Under the pieces are notes generated by a model. The model was not told the DNA's origin and searched no databases. It saw only the letters and a list, made by a program, of their open reading frames with translations. This document shows, one piece after another, positions 37,731 through 49,900 of a stretch of DNA of 64,000 bases. This DNA comes from Hirudo medicinalis (lineage: Eukaryota > Annelida > Clitellata > Hirudinida > Hirudinidae), in contig MPNW01000515.1 in assembly GCA_011800805.1 (NCBI GenBank), forward strand, positions 50,027 to 114,026. The letters run 5' to 3'. The position numbers and the translations under genes were made by a program. Numbering within the stretch: the stretch's first letter is position 1; each line of letters opens with the position of its first letter.

Positions 37731-40048
37731 TTACTGTCTATCGTCTTTCTTGAAGGGTATTTCGGTGTGTTCAGTGCTCTCGTAGTACATGAAGCACATT
37801 ATGTATACAGTCACAGTTGAGACGATGACAGTGATGATGTACAAGATGAAGAAGACTCTATCTATTACAAGAGCAACAAGACGCCATTCCATCGCGTTTT
37901 TTTCCTTCGTGTCTCTGACTTGGAGTCTGTTCATGAAGTTCCGCAAGACTTTCTTCACTTCTTTCACCTCGGACTCGATGCTGCTTTGGTAGCTAGTCAC
38001 AATCGAGGGTGGGTGGATGGGTATCATGGGTGGCTGGGTTTGCTCGTCAGTGTTCGACGATGACATGATGCAAAGTGAGGGGAGAGGGTGGTTCACTATG
38101 GGACTGTCTGGTCGTCCAACAACTAGGATGGGTTTAAAATTTAAGAACCGTAACTGTTCAATTCATCATCATTTTTGAAAAATTGAACGCATTTTATTTG
38201 ATGAACTAAATGATGATGGATATCGTTCATCGATAAACAGCACATGTCGATATCGATGTCATTGAAATTCCCCACTAACGAAAAATTAGTAACCTTGTTG
38301 GGCGCTGCAATTTACGGGAGAAGGTGGTTCCCACTTGTTGTAGGGCAGCACGGGAGACTTTATGGTCTTCTCGTGATGACTTTTCCTTCCATCAGTGGTT
38401 CCGTCGATGACATGAGTCACGTGATGCGTCACATGGTTCCTCCTTGGCTTCTTGACGATGTTTTTGCGCTGTTCCATGCAAAGGATGCGAGACAGTCCTT
38501 CGATGGCCACCTAGCGAAGGAAATCATTATTTTCAGGACCACTCCTGTTCCAGTCGTAAATTTTACTTAATCTCAGACGTTACCTAGCTACGCGATCGTA
38601 AACGCTCGTAAACATTCAACAAAAATTCAACAAAAATCCAGGGCAAATATCAATCGACGAAAGAAATTTAAATTTCTCCGACCTTTTTCAGCCACTTGGG
38701 GACTTTGTTTCTCTTGTCGTCCCTCTTGTGCAGGTTGATAACAGCCACAGAGATGAATGACGAGAGCGTGATCAGGACCATGTTTAGACAAAAGTAAGCT
38801 CCTTTAATGTTCAACATGGAATAAATTTTATTTTAAAATTTTCTCTCAGTTTTATGTTTTTTTTTTCAAGAAGGAGCAAGTTAAATGAATGGTATACCTA
38901 TGAGAGGGATGGACTTGGAGGCGGGCGTGGATACTGAGAGGATTTTAAGGAGGAGGAAAAATGCCAGGAAGAGATTCAATCCTGAAATGTACAGTTTTAA
39001 TTGCAAAGAATGGAAATGTCATTTGAGGGTCACAAATCATTTAAATGTGGGGCAATCGGTTCAACTGAGATAAATCGATCGCATTGAGGGATTTATAAGG
39101 CTTGCCAACTCTAAGCTTTTAATGCTCCCGAATGAATCACTTTTTTTTACTGAGATTTGCATTCAAATCTTTATATATTATTTGAGATTTGTAAAAACAA
39201 TTCTGAGCATTTTATGTAAATCCCAAATATATTCTGAATACCGAGAAGAATTTTGGCGGGAGTTTCCGGTGGAAGCCAGAAGGACACGAGGGTGAGCACG
39301 GAGAGAAGAACGCAGGGGATGATGAGGTTGAAAATGTGGGAGAAAGGAATTCTCTTCATGATGATTGAAAATGTCAGATCGTAGTATGGCTGGACACAAC
39401 ATGTATAAAACTTCTTATTTTTTCGCCCAGGATGGCCTAATATTTTCCACTCGTTGCTTTCCAAATAGTCCGTCAAATCGATCTAAAAAATTTACGATAA
39501 GCGATTAAACAATTGAAGTTAATATTCACAGATCATGTAACGATGCTGATAATGATACGATCAAACAAAATGGAAATGATTCACCAATCCATTAGAGTCT
39601 TCGGGCAAGTTCAAATCAAGTTCGAAGCCATCGTAGGTCCATGATCCGAATTTCAGGTGACATTTTTGGATGTCAAATGGGAAGTAGACGATGTCGATGG
39701 AGCAGGTGGACTTGAAAATTGCCGCTGGAAGCCACAAGACCTCCCCGTTGTGCTGGACAACTGCCATGGCTTCTCTGTGTTCCTTGAGTCGCTCGTCTGC
39801 ACTGTTACAATGTATCGTATAAGTAATACATGCTGATATATTTATCATGCAAGTAATGTGTGTTGATATATTTATCATGCAAGTAACATGTGCTGTTATA
39901 TCTTGTATACAATATGAGCAGTGATCACATTACAACGTTTCACATGTAGTTCTTTTATTCTGCATAAATACGTTAAAAGTTATTACAACAAGTTAATACA
40001 AATAATCCAAGCACGTTTTACTTACCAATCATTATTTAATATTAAAAG

Positions 40049-40098
<50 letters not shown>

Positions 40099-40336
40099 AT
40101 TATGTTATAAGGTAAAATTATCTACATACATCTGCCAGCCGATCTAAATGTTATTAAGGTCCAATATTTGTAAAAAAAATAATGTTTTATGGGTTTAATG
40201 AGTATTCAAAAAAATGGAATCCTTACAAGTTGTACAAAACGATGTCAGGTTTCCAGATCTTGGTGACAGGAACTCGCACTTTGGTGAGTTCTCCGTAATC
40301 CTCAGGTTTCCATTTGAGCATGACGTCATTCCAGCT
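37731..40336 (-). CDS. nicotinic acetylcholine receptor alpha-type subunit, predicted anion-selective, N-terminus not found
   Basis: Pentameric ligand-gated channel subunit in the plasma membrane. Exons in order: 40336-40227, 39801-39585, 39482-39242, 38981-38898, 38801-38683, 38510-38294, 38122-37731; all in phase. Visible: loop [12 protein letters not shown], Cys-loop [15 protein letters not shown], loop B GSWTYDG, the alpha-defining vicinal cysteines in [12 protein letters not shown]1 [20 protein letters not shown]2 [15 protein letters not shown]3 [19 protein letters not shown], a His/Arg-rich intracellular loop, M4 [19 protein letters not shown]. Before M2 the residues are TPAK instead of the usual GEK, the Pro-Ala pattern of anion channels; position 16' is Lys. 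The signal peptide and first extracellular exon (loop D side) were not found in 40337-41679. The exon lengths 110 and 119 nt equal those of the neighbouring subunit, so they are tandem paralogues. Confidence 0.88.
40050..40097. repeat. ATT microsatellite in a receptor intron
   Basis: About 15 ATT units between the 39801 and 40227 exons of the alpha subunit. A 30-bp tandem repeat (2.5 copies, ATATATTTATCATGCA core) lies nearby at 39823-39900. Confidence 0.85.
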
Positions 40337-40782
40337 CTGAAATTGTGCAACAAGTATTTGGTCATGAAACAAGTAAATTTTATCAATCAATGTGCAACGT
40401 GAATATTAAATATCAAGCAAATCAAATAGGATGGAGTTGCATGGGTGCAGACGATAACGCACATTTGACATTTGACATTTGACAGGGGACATTTTATGGG
40501 GGCCTCTAAGCGTTGAAAATGTCTTTTAACAAGTTGAAATAAAAGCTTAAAGTGCATCCGGGCAGGACATTTCGAGAATAAAGTAGATTATTTAATATAT
40601 GAAGATAAGATTTTTAATTATCAAATTGCACTTCCATCAATTGTCGAAAAATGTTTATCGAATATTGTTATTTTATTACTTTTAATAGTAACATCACTAA
40701 ATTTCATCTTCAAGTTTAAAGTTTCCTTTTTACTTATAAATCATTTGCGAGAAAATAAACAAACGCATCAGAAAAGTCGGGT

Positions 40783-41028
40783 TTAATAGTAATAATTTAT
40801 CAACGAGCAACTTGTAAACGTAAATCGTGTAACGACGCTCTCCTCGAATCTTCTCAATGTGGCCGAAGAAGCACGTCCGTTAAACTTCATGATTTGTGCA
40901 TCCATTTCACGCATGATCTGATCCGGATCTTGGGAGCTGATTGGGCATCGAATCATCCGTGTCGTCCACACGCTAAACATTTCCAGACACATTTCATGCG
41001 AGTTCACAGCGTTTATGACTGAAATGAT
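40783..41028 (-). other. unrecognised exon-like frame upstream of the alpha subunit
   Basis: After an acceptor-like ATTTCAG (complement, near 41029) an open frame of about 80 codons includes SSQDPDQIMREMDAQIMKF and SATLRRFEESVV before a stop at 40783. Its base composition looks more coding than the surroundings, but it does not resemble a receptor N-terminus or any family I know. It could be a decayed gene fragment. Confidence 0.25.
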
Positions 41029-41234
41029 TTCTAGGTGCTAAGGATAGAGAGCAGAGTTTTATGCTCGTTGTATCATCATTAGGAGACAACACACGTTCAG
41101 TGATGCCTTCATCATCAACATAAGATCAGACCCAAAAGTAACTCATTAGCGAAACAACAGAATAAAATCTCGAACAAATGACACCACGGATTTAAGTGGG
41201 AGGATTCAAGAACACTGGATTCACTGCTCATTAA

Positions 41235-41271
<37 letters not shown>

Positions 41272-41371
41272 TTAATAACAATATTATTATTATTGTAATA
41301 AAGGACATCGACAACACAAAAGCTGATCGGGCTCATGGTATGTAAAGATGGCAGAATTAACTCTTGATACN

Positions 41372-41422
<51 letters not shown>

Positions 41423-41523
41423 GTAATAACAATAATTATTATTATTGTAATAAAGGACATCGACAACACAAAAGCTGATCGGGCTCATGGTATGTAAAGA
41501 TGGCAGAATTAACTCTTGACACG
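41235..41523. repeat. near-identical duplicated block around a single N (probable assembly join)
   Basis: An AAT run, an ATTATTGTAATAAAGGACATC segment and about 70 bases of unique sequence occur at 41235-41370 and again at 41372-41523, separated only by N 41371. This mirrors the 5022 join and is most simply two overlapping contig ends. Confidence 0.8.
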
Positions 41524-41679
41524 GGGTTTCTCTAAAGTGTCATTCAAGACTGGAGTGCCATGAAGACACAAAAACTTGGATGGGTGCCTTTTGTAAGGGC
41601 ACCGAGAGTAATAACAGGTACTACATCTCACTGAAGTTACTACAAATATAGTATTTATCAAGAACAACACGTCATTTGG

Positions 41680-42686
41680 TTATAGGTGACTGGTGACAGG
41701 GGATTCAGTCGTTGGACCGACTGTGGCATTGGCAATTCTTGGAAAATCAGCCACTTCCCTGGGGAAGATGGTGCACAGGGAGACGATGATCGTCCCGATG
41801 TAAGCATAAAAAAAGATTCGGTCCAACACCCTGGCCACAAGGCGCCACTCTTTGGCATGTTTGGCGCTAGCGTCTTTATTCTCGAGCCGTGTGATGTAAG
41901 CCTTCAGCATTTTTCGAATCTCCTTGACGTCGTTCTCTAAGGCAGGACTACAGCCCACCATGTAGACCGGATTTGAAGTCTCAACGGTTGGCTGCGACTG
42001 ATGCTGTTGCTGATAGTAAGTCTGTTGCTGTGGTTGCTGCTGTTGATAGTGTTGTGGGTGGAGAAATGGCGCCTGGTCTCCTGATGCCTGTTGAGGGAAC
42101 ATGGAAACCTGGCAGGTGCCCCGAATTATTCCAACGGAACCCTCTTCTCCAGAGGAGGGTTTGAACATGCTCCTCCTGCCCTCAGTTGGTCTCAGAATAG
42201 AAGATGACTGCGGTTGGTGGAGGTAAGCTGTTCTGCCCTGAGACTGCTCGTCCTTGCTTTTGCTGTTACTTCGCTGTTGACTCGTTTTCTGGGTTTCTTT
42301 ATCCAAGAATTCAGACATGCAGAGTACCCTTGCCATGCCATCAATGGCAATCTGAATTGAATACCTTGAATTAGTGTCATGTCACGATGCAATGACACCA
42401 GGAAATTCCTACATCCAAGTGCATTTAAAAAACATTTGTAGAGATAAAAGCTCATTTAATGAACCTCCACTATATCTGGTAAAATGCTCACCCTTTTGAG
42501 CCAATTAGGGACTTTATTCTTCCTATCTCCTCTCACGTGATTTTGAATGATGATGACGGCTAGGAAGGTTGAGAGCGTGATGAGGATCATGTTTGCGCAA
42601 AAGTAAGCACCTGGAATTGAAGTTGTTGAGAGATGTTTGCAGTTGGATCATTGAGTAACAAAACCAAACTAATGACAATTTGATAA

Positions 42687-42726
<40 letters not shown>

Positions 42727-42727
42727 A

Positions 42728-42760
<33 letters not shown>

Positions 42761-45700
42761 CTAGTAGTAATAATATTTTACCACAAACATGTTATGAGTA
42801 AAAATTGATTAACCAATCAGAGGAATTGAGGATGCAGCTGGTGGAGTGCTGTCTGCCAGTAGAAGGAGTAGTACGAAGAAAGCCACAAAAACGCTCATAC
42901 CTGGTTTCATAATTCACAATTCATGAATGCCATCAATTCACATCTCAAGTGACGGGCTGAATGAAGAGCAGCTATTAGAATAGTACTTTTTCACAATAAT
43001 TCTAACGGGGTTCTTAAATATTTAAATAAATTAAAAATTGCTGGGGCATAAAAAGTAAAATTGATATGTACGTTATCACATCGCCCAGTTAATGTGACAG
43101 GATAGTGCTTGGTTAATTGTGTGCTGCGAAACTTAAGTTGAAGGTTTTGATTGCTGTAAACGAAGTCTGGACTCGTTTTAATGGGCCACAAATCAAGCAG
43201 CTTTGGAGCAGCAATTGAGTATTACGACCGGGACGTGATGACGGTCAATAAGGTGAAAGATAATGGGCGTTGAAAAGGCTCGATCCAAAAATAACCAACC
43301 TATCATCACTTTGGCAGGTGATTCTGGAGGAAGCCAGAATATGACGAGGGTGAGGAAAGACAGAAGAACACAGGGCAGAACCAGGATGTAATTGTAGGTT
43401 ACAGCAACCCTTTTGATGATGACGTAGAAAGTGAGGTCAGGGTATGGTTCGTCGAGACCATAATAATAAATTGTGTGCTTCACAGCTGGATATTCCAGCA
43501 GTTCCCACTCGTTACTTCGGACATAATCCGAGATGTCGAACTGGTCTTTGTGATCGAGAAAGTTCACATCCAGCTTGAAACCGTCGTAAGTCCAAGAACC
43601 AAACTTCATCGAGCATTTCTGAACATCGAATGGGAAGTTGGTGATGTCGATGTTGCAAGTGCTCTTGAAGATGGCCTGAGGAAGCCAACGGACCTCACCA
43701 GTACTTTCAACGAGTACCAAAGCATCTCTGTGCTCCTTCAGCCTCGTGTCGGCGCTGCAGATAGGCATTTGCATTTTGAAATGTAATTTTTAAGCACAAA
43801 CACTAATTCACTTGCTCAGACAAAACATTCCAGAGGTTCAGGCGCCATAAAAGTTTCATAAAATGACGATGTGCATGGGCGGAGAAACAGCATTTATGGC
43901 TGGTAATAGGAGAACTTCATTCGGAACATTAATAAATGTTTCAGAAACACAGCACCGGCAAGAAATTGCACTTGACACGGAAGACGATAAAATTGACACT
44001 CACTAGTTGTACAGCACAATGTCCGGAGTCCAGATTTTGGAGGAGGGGACTCTGACGAGATTAATGCTTCCATAATCTTCTGGTTTCCACCGGAGCAGCA
44101 AATCCACCCAAGCCTGTGGTAAAAAGATTAAAAAGTGACTTTTACTGCCCTCTAAAGAAGCGATTTAATCGTTTAGCAGTTGCAAGACCTCAGATTTTCT
44201 AATTTACATAGTTTTTCTGGGGGAATAATTCAATTGCCAAAATCGCGCTTAGAATTATTTTCATGATTAAATTAATAATTTTGTGTGCAATTATTATAAG
44301 AAATTTTAAAATTATAGTCCGACAAAACGTTAATCTTGCGAAAAAGGTTTAGTGATTTTCTTTGAAAAATTTGATTTAAAAATTTATGATTTTAAAAGTA
44401 CAGAAACAAAAACCGGTGCATTTGAGACCGTTTAGTTTTAGTTTTTATTAGACCGTTGGACAATTGGACTGGGATTTTCGAATCAATTACTGGAGTTGTT
44501 TCATTTCCAGTACATAAAAGGCGTAAAATTTACAGCGAAATTGTTTTAATCGAACGAATCAGAGTCTTTAATTGTACTTGTGCTTTAGTTTAATTATTCA
44601 GTTTGTTTCAAGCTTCTTCCGCGAAGTTCAACATGGCGGACTTTGTTTTGCAGGCAAAAGTAAATGGATTTGGGCGAGTCTCTTTCAAATTTCTAATTCT
44701 ATTTACTCCAAACTACAGGAGGAAAGAAGAAAGAAAAATTCTTCAAAAGCTGATCCAAAAACCTGGAGAGTAGAAAGCTTTTAAAGTAATTTGTCAGTGT
44801 CCAACGCTGTCTAACCAAGATGATGCACGAGTTGGCTTTCCAATACCTCATGCAACCAGTCTCTTCTTCCAAGTCTTCTTTAAGAAACTCTTCACAAGTT
44901 GTCACTTTTCATTATGATTTAAAACCGATCCGAGATGAAATTTTGGTGATCAAATTAGAAATTAGAGAAAGGTTTGATTGAGAATTTTATTTGTTTGAAA
45001 AGGTTACGTCCTTAATCTCATGAGGGTATCGTTTTCGGTAGAGACATCGTCTTCGTGTGGTCCAGTTGTAAGCCTGCAAGCAAAAGAGGGTGTCCGTTAC
45101 ATGGGCAATGCAAGAAAATATGCACAAGAAATTCATATTTTGCTTGCTCTGAACACCCTTTTTTGCTTGGCTTCACAACGAACCAAGCATTTATCAAAAT
45201 ATGAATTTCTTGCAACTGATTGATTGTAAACCAAAAAATAACAACACATTCTCACCTATTCTTGAACTCCTTGCAAAACACAATCAAGGTTGTCTTCCAT
45301 CGTTCGACACATCATTTTGAACTTTTCGCGAATTCGATCAATCTCTGACAATTCCGCCGCAGACAAATTCTTCTCATTTGAACGCAATTTTGAGTTGGAC
45401 GCGGGGGATATTAATGCCGAACGAACGACTTTTGACATTATTGTTACCAACTTTATGCACATCATTGTTACCAACTTTATGCACATTATTGTTATCGAAT
45501 CCATCTTTACATCGCAGTTTCAATTTGTTTAAAGGATGTTTTGTGAGAAATGTGAGAGAATTGTGCTAAACTCACGTATTTGCTCCACACGTTGGTTGTA
45601 AGTACTTGATTTTTCTCATCAAGATCCAAGATTTGAATCAGTGAGAGACCGTAACTGACGCTGATGGTCTGCGAGGTGTTGTACACTGGCCTGCCAACCA

Positions 45701-45775
45701 CGCCGACCGTTTCGTAGTCGTCCAATAATTTCTTTATCAGCCTCTTCTCGTCCGACATTGTTATCACATTCTCTG
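41680..45775 (-). CDS. nicotinic acetylcholine receptor non-alpha subunit, predicted anion-selective
   Basis: Partner-type subunit. Exons in order: 45775-45576 (SDEKRLIKKLLDDYE ... LDLDEKNQVLTTNVWSKY), 44113-44004, 43754-43300, 42900-42814, 42610-42492, 42351-41680. Phases agree throughout. Cys-loop CNIDITNFPFDVQKC is intact. Loop C reads YYYGLDEPYPD without the vicinal Cys pair, hence non-alpha. M1 YILVLPCVLLSFLTLVIFWLPP; before M2 the residues are SPAK instead of GEK; M2 MSVFVAFFVLLLLLADS has Val at 9' where Leu is usual. The long M3-M4 loop is Gln-rich (HPQHYQQQQPQQQTYYQQQ). M4 is IFFYAYIGTIIVSLCTIF. One exon (43754-43300) covers what the alpha gene splits at 39585/39482, so an intron was gained or lost. 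The signal-peptide exon lies upstream; a candidate is at 46872-46955. Confidence 0.9.
42687..42756. repeat. AAC/AAT microsatellite in a receptor intron
   Basis: About 12 AAC units running into 9 AAT units between the M3 and M2 exons of the non-alpha subunit. Confidence 0.9.
45075..45216. repeat. nested inverted repeat (hairpin) in a receptor intron
   Basis: An 18-bp perfect inverted repeat pairs CAAGAAATTCATATTTTG (45125-45142) with its complement at 45195-45212. An overlapping imperfect pair matches GCAAGCAAAAGAGGGTGT (near 45076) with ACACCCTTTTTTGCTTGG, and a small inner pair TGCTTGG/CCAAGCA lies in the loop. Could be a foldback element or a structured intronic RNA. Confidence 0.6.
45256..45435 (-). 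other. unrecognised exon-like frame inside the non-alpha receptor gene
   Basis: Open minus-strand frame with SALISPASNSKLRSNEKN and a predicted helix ELSEIDRIREKFKMM, followed by CRTMEDNLDCVLQGVQE and a TAG that directly abuts GTGAGA, a good donor. It lies in the first intron of the receptor gene. It does not fit a Cys-loop receptor. Possibly an alternative exon with a premature stop, an embedded gene, or chance. Confidence 0.25.
45440..45495. repeat. 24-bp tandem duplication
   Basis: ATTGTTACCAACTTTATGCA-type unit twice, plus the start of a third, next to the exon-like frame above. Confidence 0.85.
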
Positions 45776-46871
45776 CTGATACCAATGTTAGTATTCAGTA
45801 ATTAATTTAGTTATTCTACTTTAACTGAATTTGAAATGGTTTGCTATGAAACATTTACAATTGCTTAAATTTTATTCTTGAATTTTCAGCGAGGAGGTGT
45901 CAATTTGTCGATTTCTTTACTTTAATTCCTGCACAAAACAATTCTATAATCAACTCCAAACACAAAAGCCACGACAATAGCGATCTTTTTGAATGGAGGA
46001 ATTTATTTCCTCTCCAAGAATAGACTTAATGGACCTTCTCCTTCAGTTAGTTTAATTTGAAAAGGTCTCTTCCGCCTGTCTCTCCACGAGTTTGAATAAT
46101 TTTTTTTGTTTGAGAAAAAATAAATAAAATTTACAAATATTAATTCTTCAACGGCTTTTATAAGAGGATATGCTCACATCGACAATGAAAATAAAATTTG
46201 CAGAAGCATAAATTATTGGGGAACCACATTTGAATCTTGTTTGGCTTCCTCGGTCCTGCCTCAGTCGGTTAATCTTCGAGAGAATTGAGGGGATTAAGTG
46301 GCTTATCTGAGGCAGTCTTGAGGATTGTCTACGACGGGCAGTTGTCACCGATTTTCTTCCACCTGGAGCTAAAAATGTTTCCAATTCTCTACATTTCAAA
46401 TTTTAGTGGGTTCCGATCGATGTATCAAACTTTCTTAATCTCCTTTTGCGAGGACGATTTCACCAACTAAAAAAACAAACTAAATTCCCACATTTTGCCT
46501 GAATGTTGAAAACTTCGAAAGTCAACAGACGAGGATTTCGATCAAATTTTGTTTGCTTTTGAGCGCTTTTCAAAAATTATCTGCAAAAATGTAAATTATC
46601 TGCGCAACTCGGCGTTCATTTCATTGTCGACTCTGCTTAAAGCTTGTCTGGAAATGTCCGGAAAGCGGTGACACGCATGGTCGAACAACCAGCATCAATA
46701 ATCGTAATCTGGTGTGACCAAGGAGAAAATTTGAAATGGTTTACGCTTCTGATGTGGAGAGAGAAAAGTGTTTTTGAGGAGTTGCTCCGAAACGCAAACA
46801 TCCAACATTTCTGCCTCCCATTTCGCGTGGATGCTCTTTTGCATCTGAAAGGAAATCTGAGCTTTTGTCAC

Positions 46872-46955
46872 GTGGCTTTTAAAGATGAAATTTCCATGGA
46901 GCAGCATCACGATCACGCAAAGTACAAAACGCCCGCGGAAGAATGGTCTAGTCAT
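46872..46955 (-). CDS. candidate signal-peptide exon of the non-alpha receptor
   Basis: A 28-codon frame from ATG reads MTRPFFRGRFVLCVIVMLLH then GNFIFKSH, ending at a GTGACA donor in phase 0. It has the basic-then-hydrophobic form of a signal peptide, and is compatible with an AG in phase 0 next to the receptor's first mature exon (about 45770). The donor is weak and other upstream exons are possible, so this is a suggestion only. Confidence 0.25.
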
Positions 46956-49900
46956 TTCGGCCTGTGAAAAGGGTTTAAAATGACTTGGACTTTACACGCG
47001 CGGTTTCCTCGCCTATTTTGTTGTTGTTTTTTCATGCGCAGTTTATTTTTGAAGATATTTGTGTTCAACAGTGGGGAAATATAAGATAAGAATACTCGAA
47101 TATTTCTGGAAATGTTCTACTGTTATGATTCCTTTTTGAGCTGCATGTCATTCGCAACATTGAAAATGAAATCAATCCTGGTTACAAGTCAACTTTTACC
47201 TTAGCAATGAAAAATTATCAGATCTACCCTCACTAACTAATTTACGACTTAATTGGCTTCCTTGGCTACATCAAGATAGAGGAAGCAGAGGATTCATCAA
47301 TTATCGTTGTGGGCAGCATTCATTTATTTCTATGAAATGACTTCCTGAGCGTTTCTCCTTCCAATTCCTCCTCAAAACAATGTTTTGCTGCAAAGTTTAC
47401 TTCCATGTATGACTTGAAGAATTCATTTCATTTTCCATGAGAAGATGTAGATATTTAAATTTCTGCCACAACCTGCCAGATGGAGGCAATCTATATGCAT
47501 ATTGGTCTCATCAGCATGCCCGATCTTGTCCTTACACAAATTTCTGGATCAATCATCGAGATGTCCGCGAAGAAAGCATCTGCATAATATTCGTTAGCAT
47601 GACAATGAGCTGCTCTCAGGTCTGGATAAATGATGGACACGTTGAGGACCAATGCATAACACGTGGTCAGTAACGTGCCAATACTCAAATGCTTTCTCAG
47701 GGAGCTGTCGTGATCCGATTTGGCGGAGGTTTTAATTAGAGGACACGATTCAGAGAGCAAATCTTCCGGGCTTCATAGCAAACTGATGCATGACCGATTA
47801 CTTTGTCGCCTCAAATTACATCCAGCGTTCTAGAAGAACTTCTCGTGCAGAAAGTTTTTTATATAAGCGCCGGAAAAATTGTTCTCACAACGCAGGGTCC
47901 ACAACCCCCTCTGAACAACGAATTTTATCCTTGAAAAGAATTGATGGAAACTCGGGGGATTTGTAATTAACCGGAATGGAAGTGGAAAGCTATGGAGAAG
48001 TTTTTGGATGGTTTCATCGACAGAGCACGCTAAGAATGCAAAATGTTGAACCCAAATTGCTCAAGTGATTCTAGCTAAAATTTATTCCATCTGGATTGTT
48101 GGACACCAGCATTTATATATTTAAATGGGCAATTTAAATTTGTGTGGTTTTAAAAAAAATTAAGTATTAAGTTCAGACAGTTCATTTATTGAAGAGTTTA
48201 TTGACTTGAATGTGTGTCAAGTATGTTTGGTTTTTTTTTTATAAATTTCATTCAATAAAACACTTTAAACACAAACATTGAAACTAAAATAAAATCTATG
48301 AATTTCTTTAATATATGACTTACTTATCCTACGTAGAAAGCTTTAATTTGAATTAATGTAATTATGTAAATAGTTAATATTGTATAATAATAATTTATTT
48401 ATTATTAGTTAGTTTTTAGAATTAGAAAAGACTCGATAACAATTGTATAATTTTTACCTATCTTATATTTATATTGAATACATATATTTATATTTATATA
48501 AATGTATTTTAGTCATCTTAGCACGGTGGTGGTGACTAGAAAAGTAACATTTTTGAAATATCGATAGATTCCCAGGACGAACGTATGACAAATATGTAAG
48601 AGTTACTTCAGTCGTTCCATTTATTTGCACACTACGATATTGCAATAAAGTTTATGTCCGGGTTTTGTGACCGTTTAGAATTTCATAGTTCTCCCGACAT
48701 TCGCTCACATGAGAGGACCGAATAGGCGCTAAACGCACATTTATTAAAAGGTTCTGCTTAAATATATCTTTGAATAAAACATCTAAATACATCCACCAAA
48801 GGTTTGTACGTGTTGATTCGCTTTGCGTTGAAAGTCATGTTTTAAAGGAGAGACCAGACGCAAGTCTCAAGGACAAAAAGAAAACAATTGGTGCAATTTA
48901 CATTTTAAATGAAAATATTTTGTGAAGAAGAAACGTTAAATAAGGTCCAACACGGGAGAAAGCTGATTAAATCCAAGAACTTAAGCCGGGCATGATTATT
49001 ATCCCACATTGAAACCCACACTTTCTGAACACGACTCTTTGCCAACTCCACTCGTACATCATGGCAGCTTTCTTATTAAGCTTGTTTTTACTTGTGATTT
49101 GCGAACCATAGAAAATTATCGCTTGGTATCGAGGGTCTGTTTAAAATTCTCTTTCGAAATTGTTTGTGGTACGACAATGGAAATAACACTCCGAACGACC
49201 TTCACGCTTTGTGTTGACATTCCTCCGTGTGAAATGACGAGCTGTGAAATATGTTTTTCCAGCTATTAACGGATTCTTCAGATTACATAGCACTGGAAAG
49301 TGCACTGGACAAGCAATGTTTACAGCGCAATCAAAGCCTCGTGCCTCCATGCAATATGCAACACGCTTTCCATTTCCAAGCTCAGAAAGAGCTTCTTTGG
49401 TCGCATGTGTGTTCCAGTCTAATCTCTCTTCCATCTCACTGTGGAACATCTGTTCACCTTCCAGTTGGAAATGCTTCTTCATTTGGTCACTCGAGACAGA
49501 AGATACTAATCTTCTTATCCTGCTTGAATTCAAGATGAATGGTGAGGACAATGTACTAAGGCGGATAAATTTGGCGATATAAAGCGCCATCTGTTCGCCC
49601 TGTGAGGAAATTAAAAAAGGAGGACATCTTGTTTGTTCAAACATTCCTGTGAGGAGGTGGAAAACACATGATGATCCGCATTCAATCAGAAATTCCACGA
49701 GGATGTTCAGACGGCCTCACATAAATTTGTCGCCGAAAGCGTTCTCTTGCATGTGGGGTTTCAAGATGAATTAATTGCATCTGATGAGTTGCTCTCAACA
49801 AGTAATTAAAATATGAAAGGACAGGTTTGATTTTTTTGATGTCAACCCACATTAACCAGTGAGATGGATAGTGTCATTTCTTATCTTCCTTCTAGACTGC

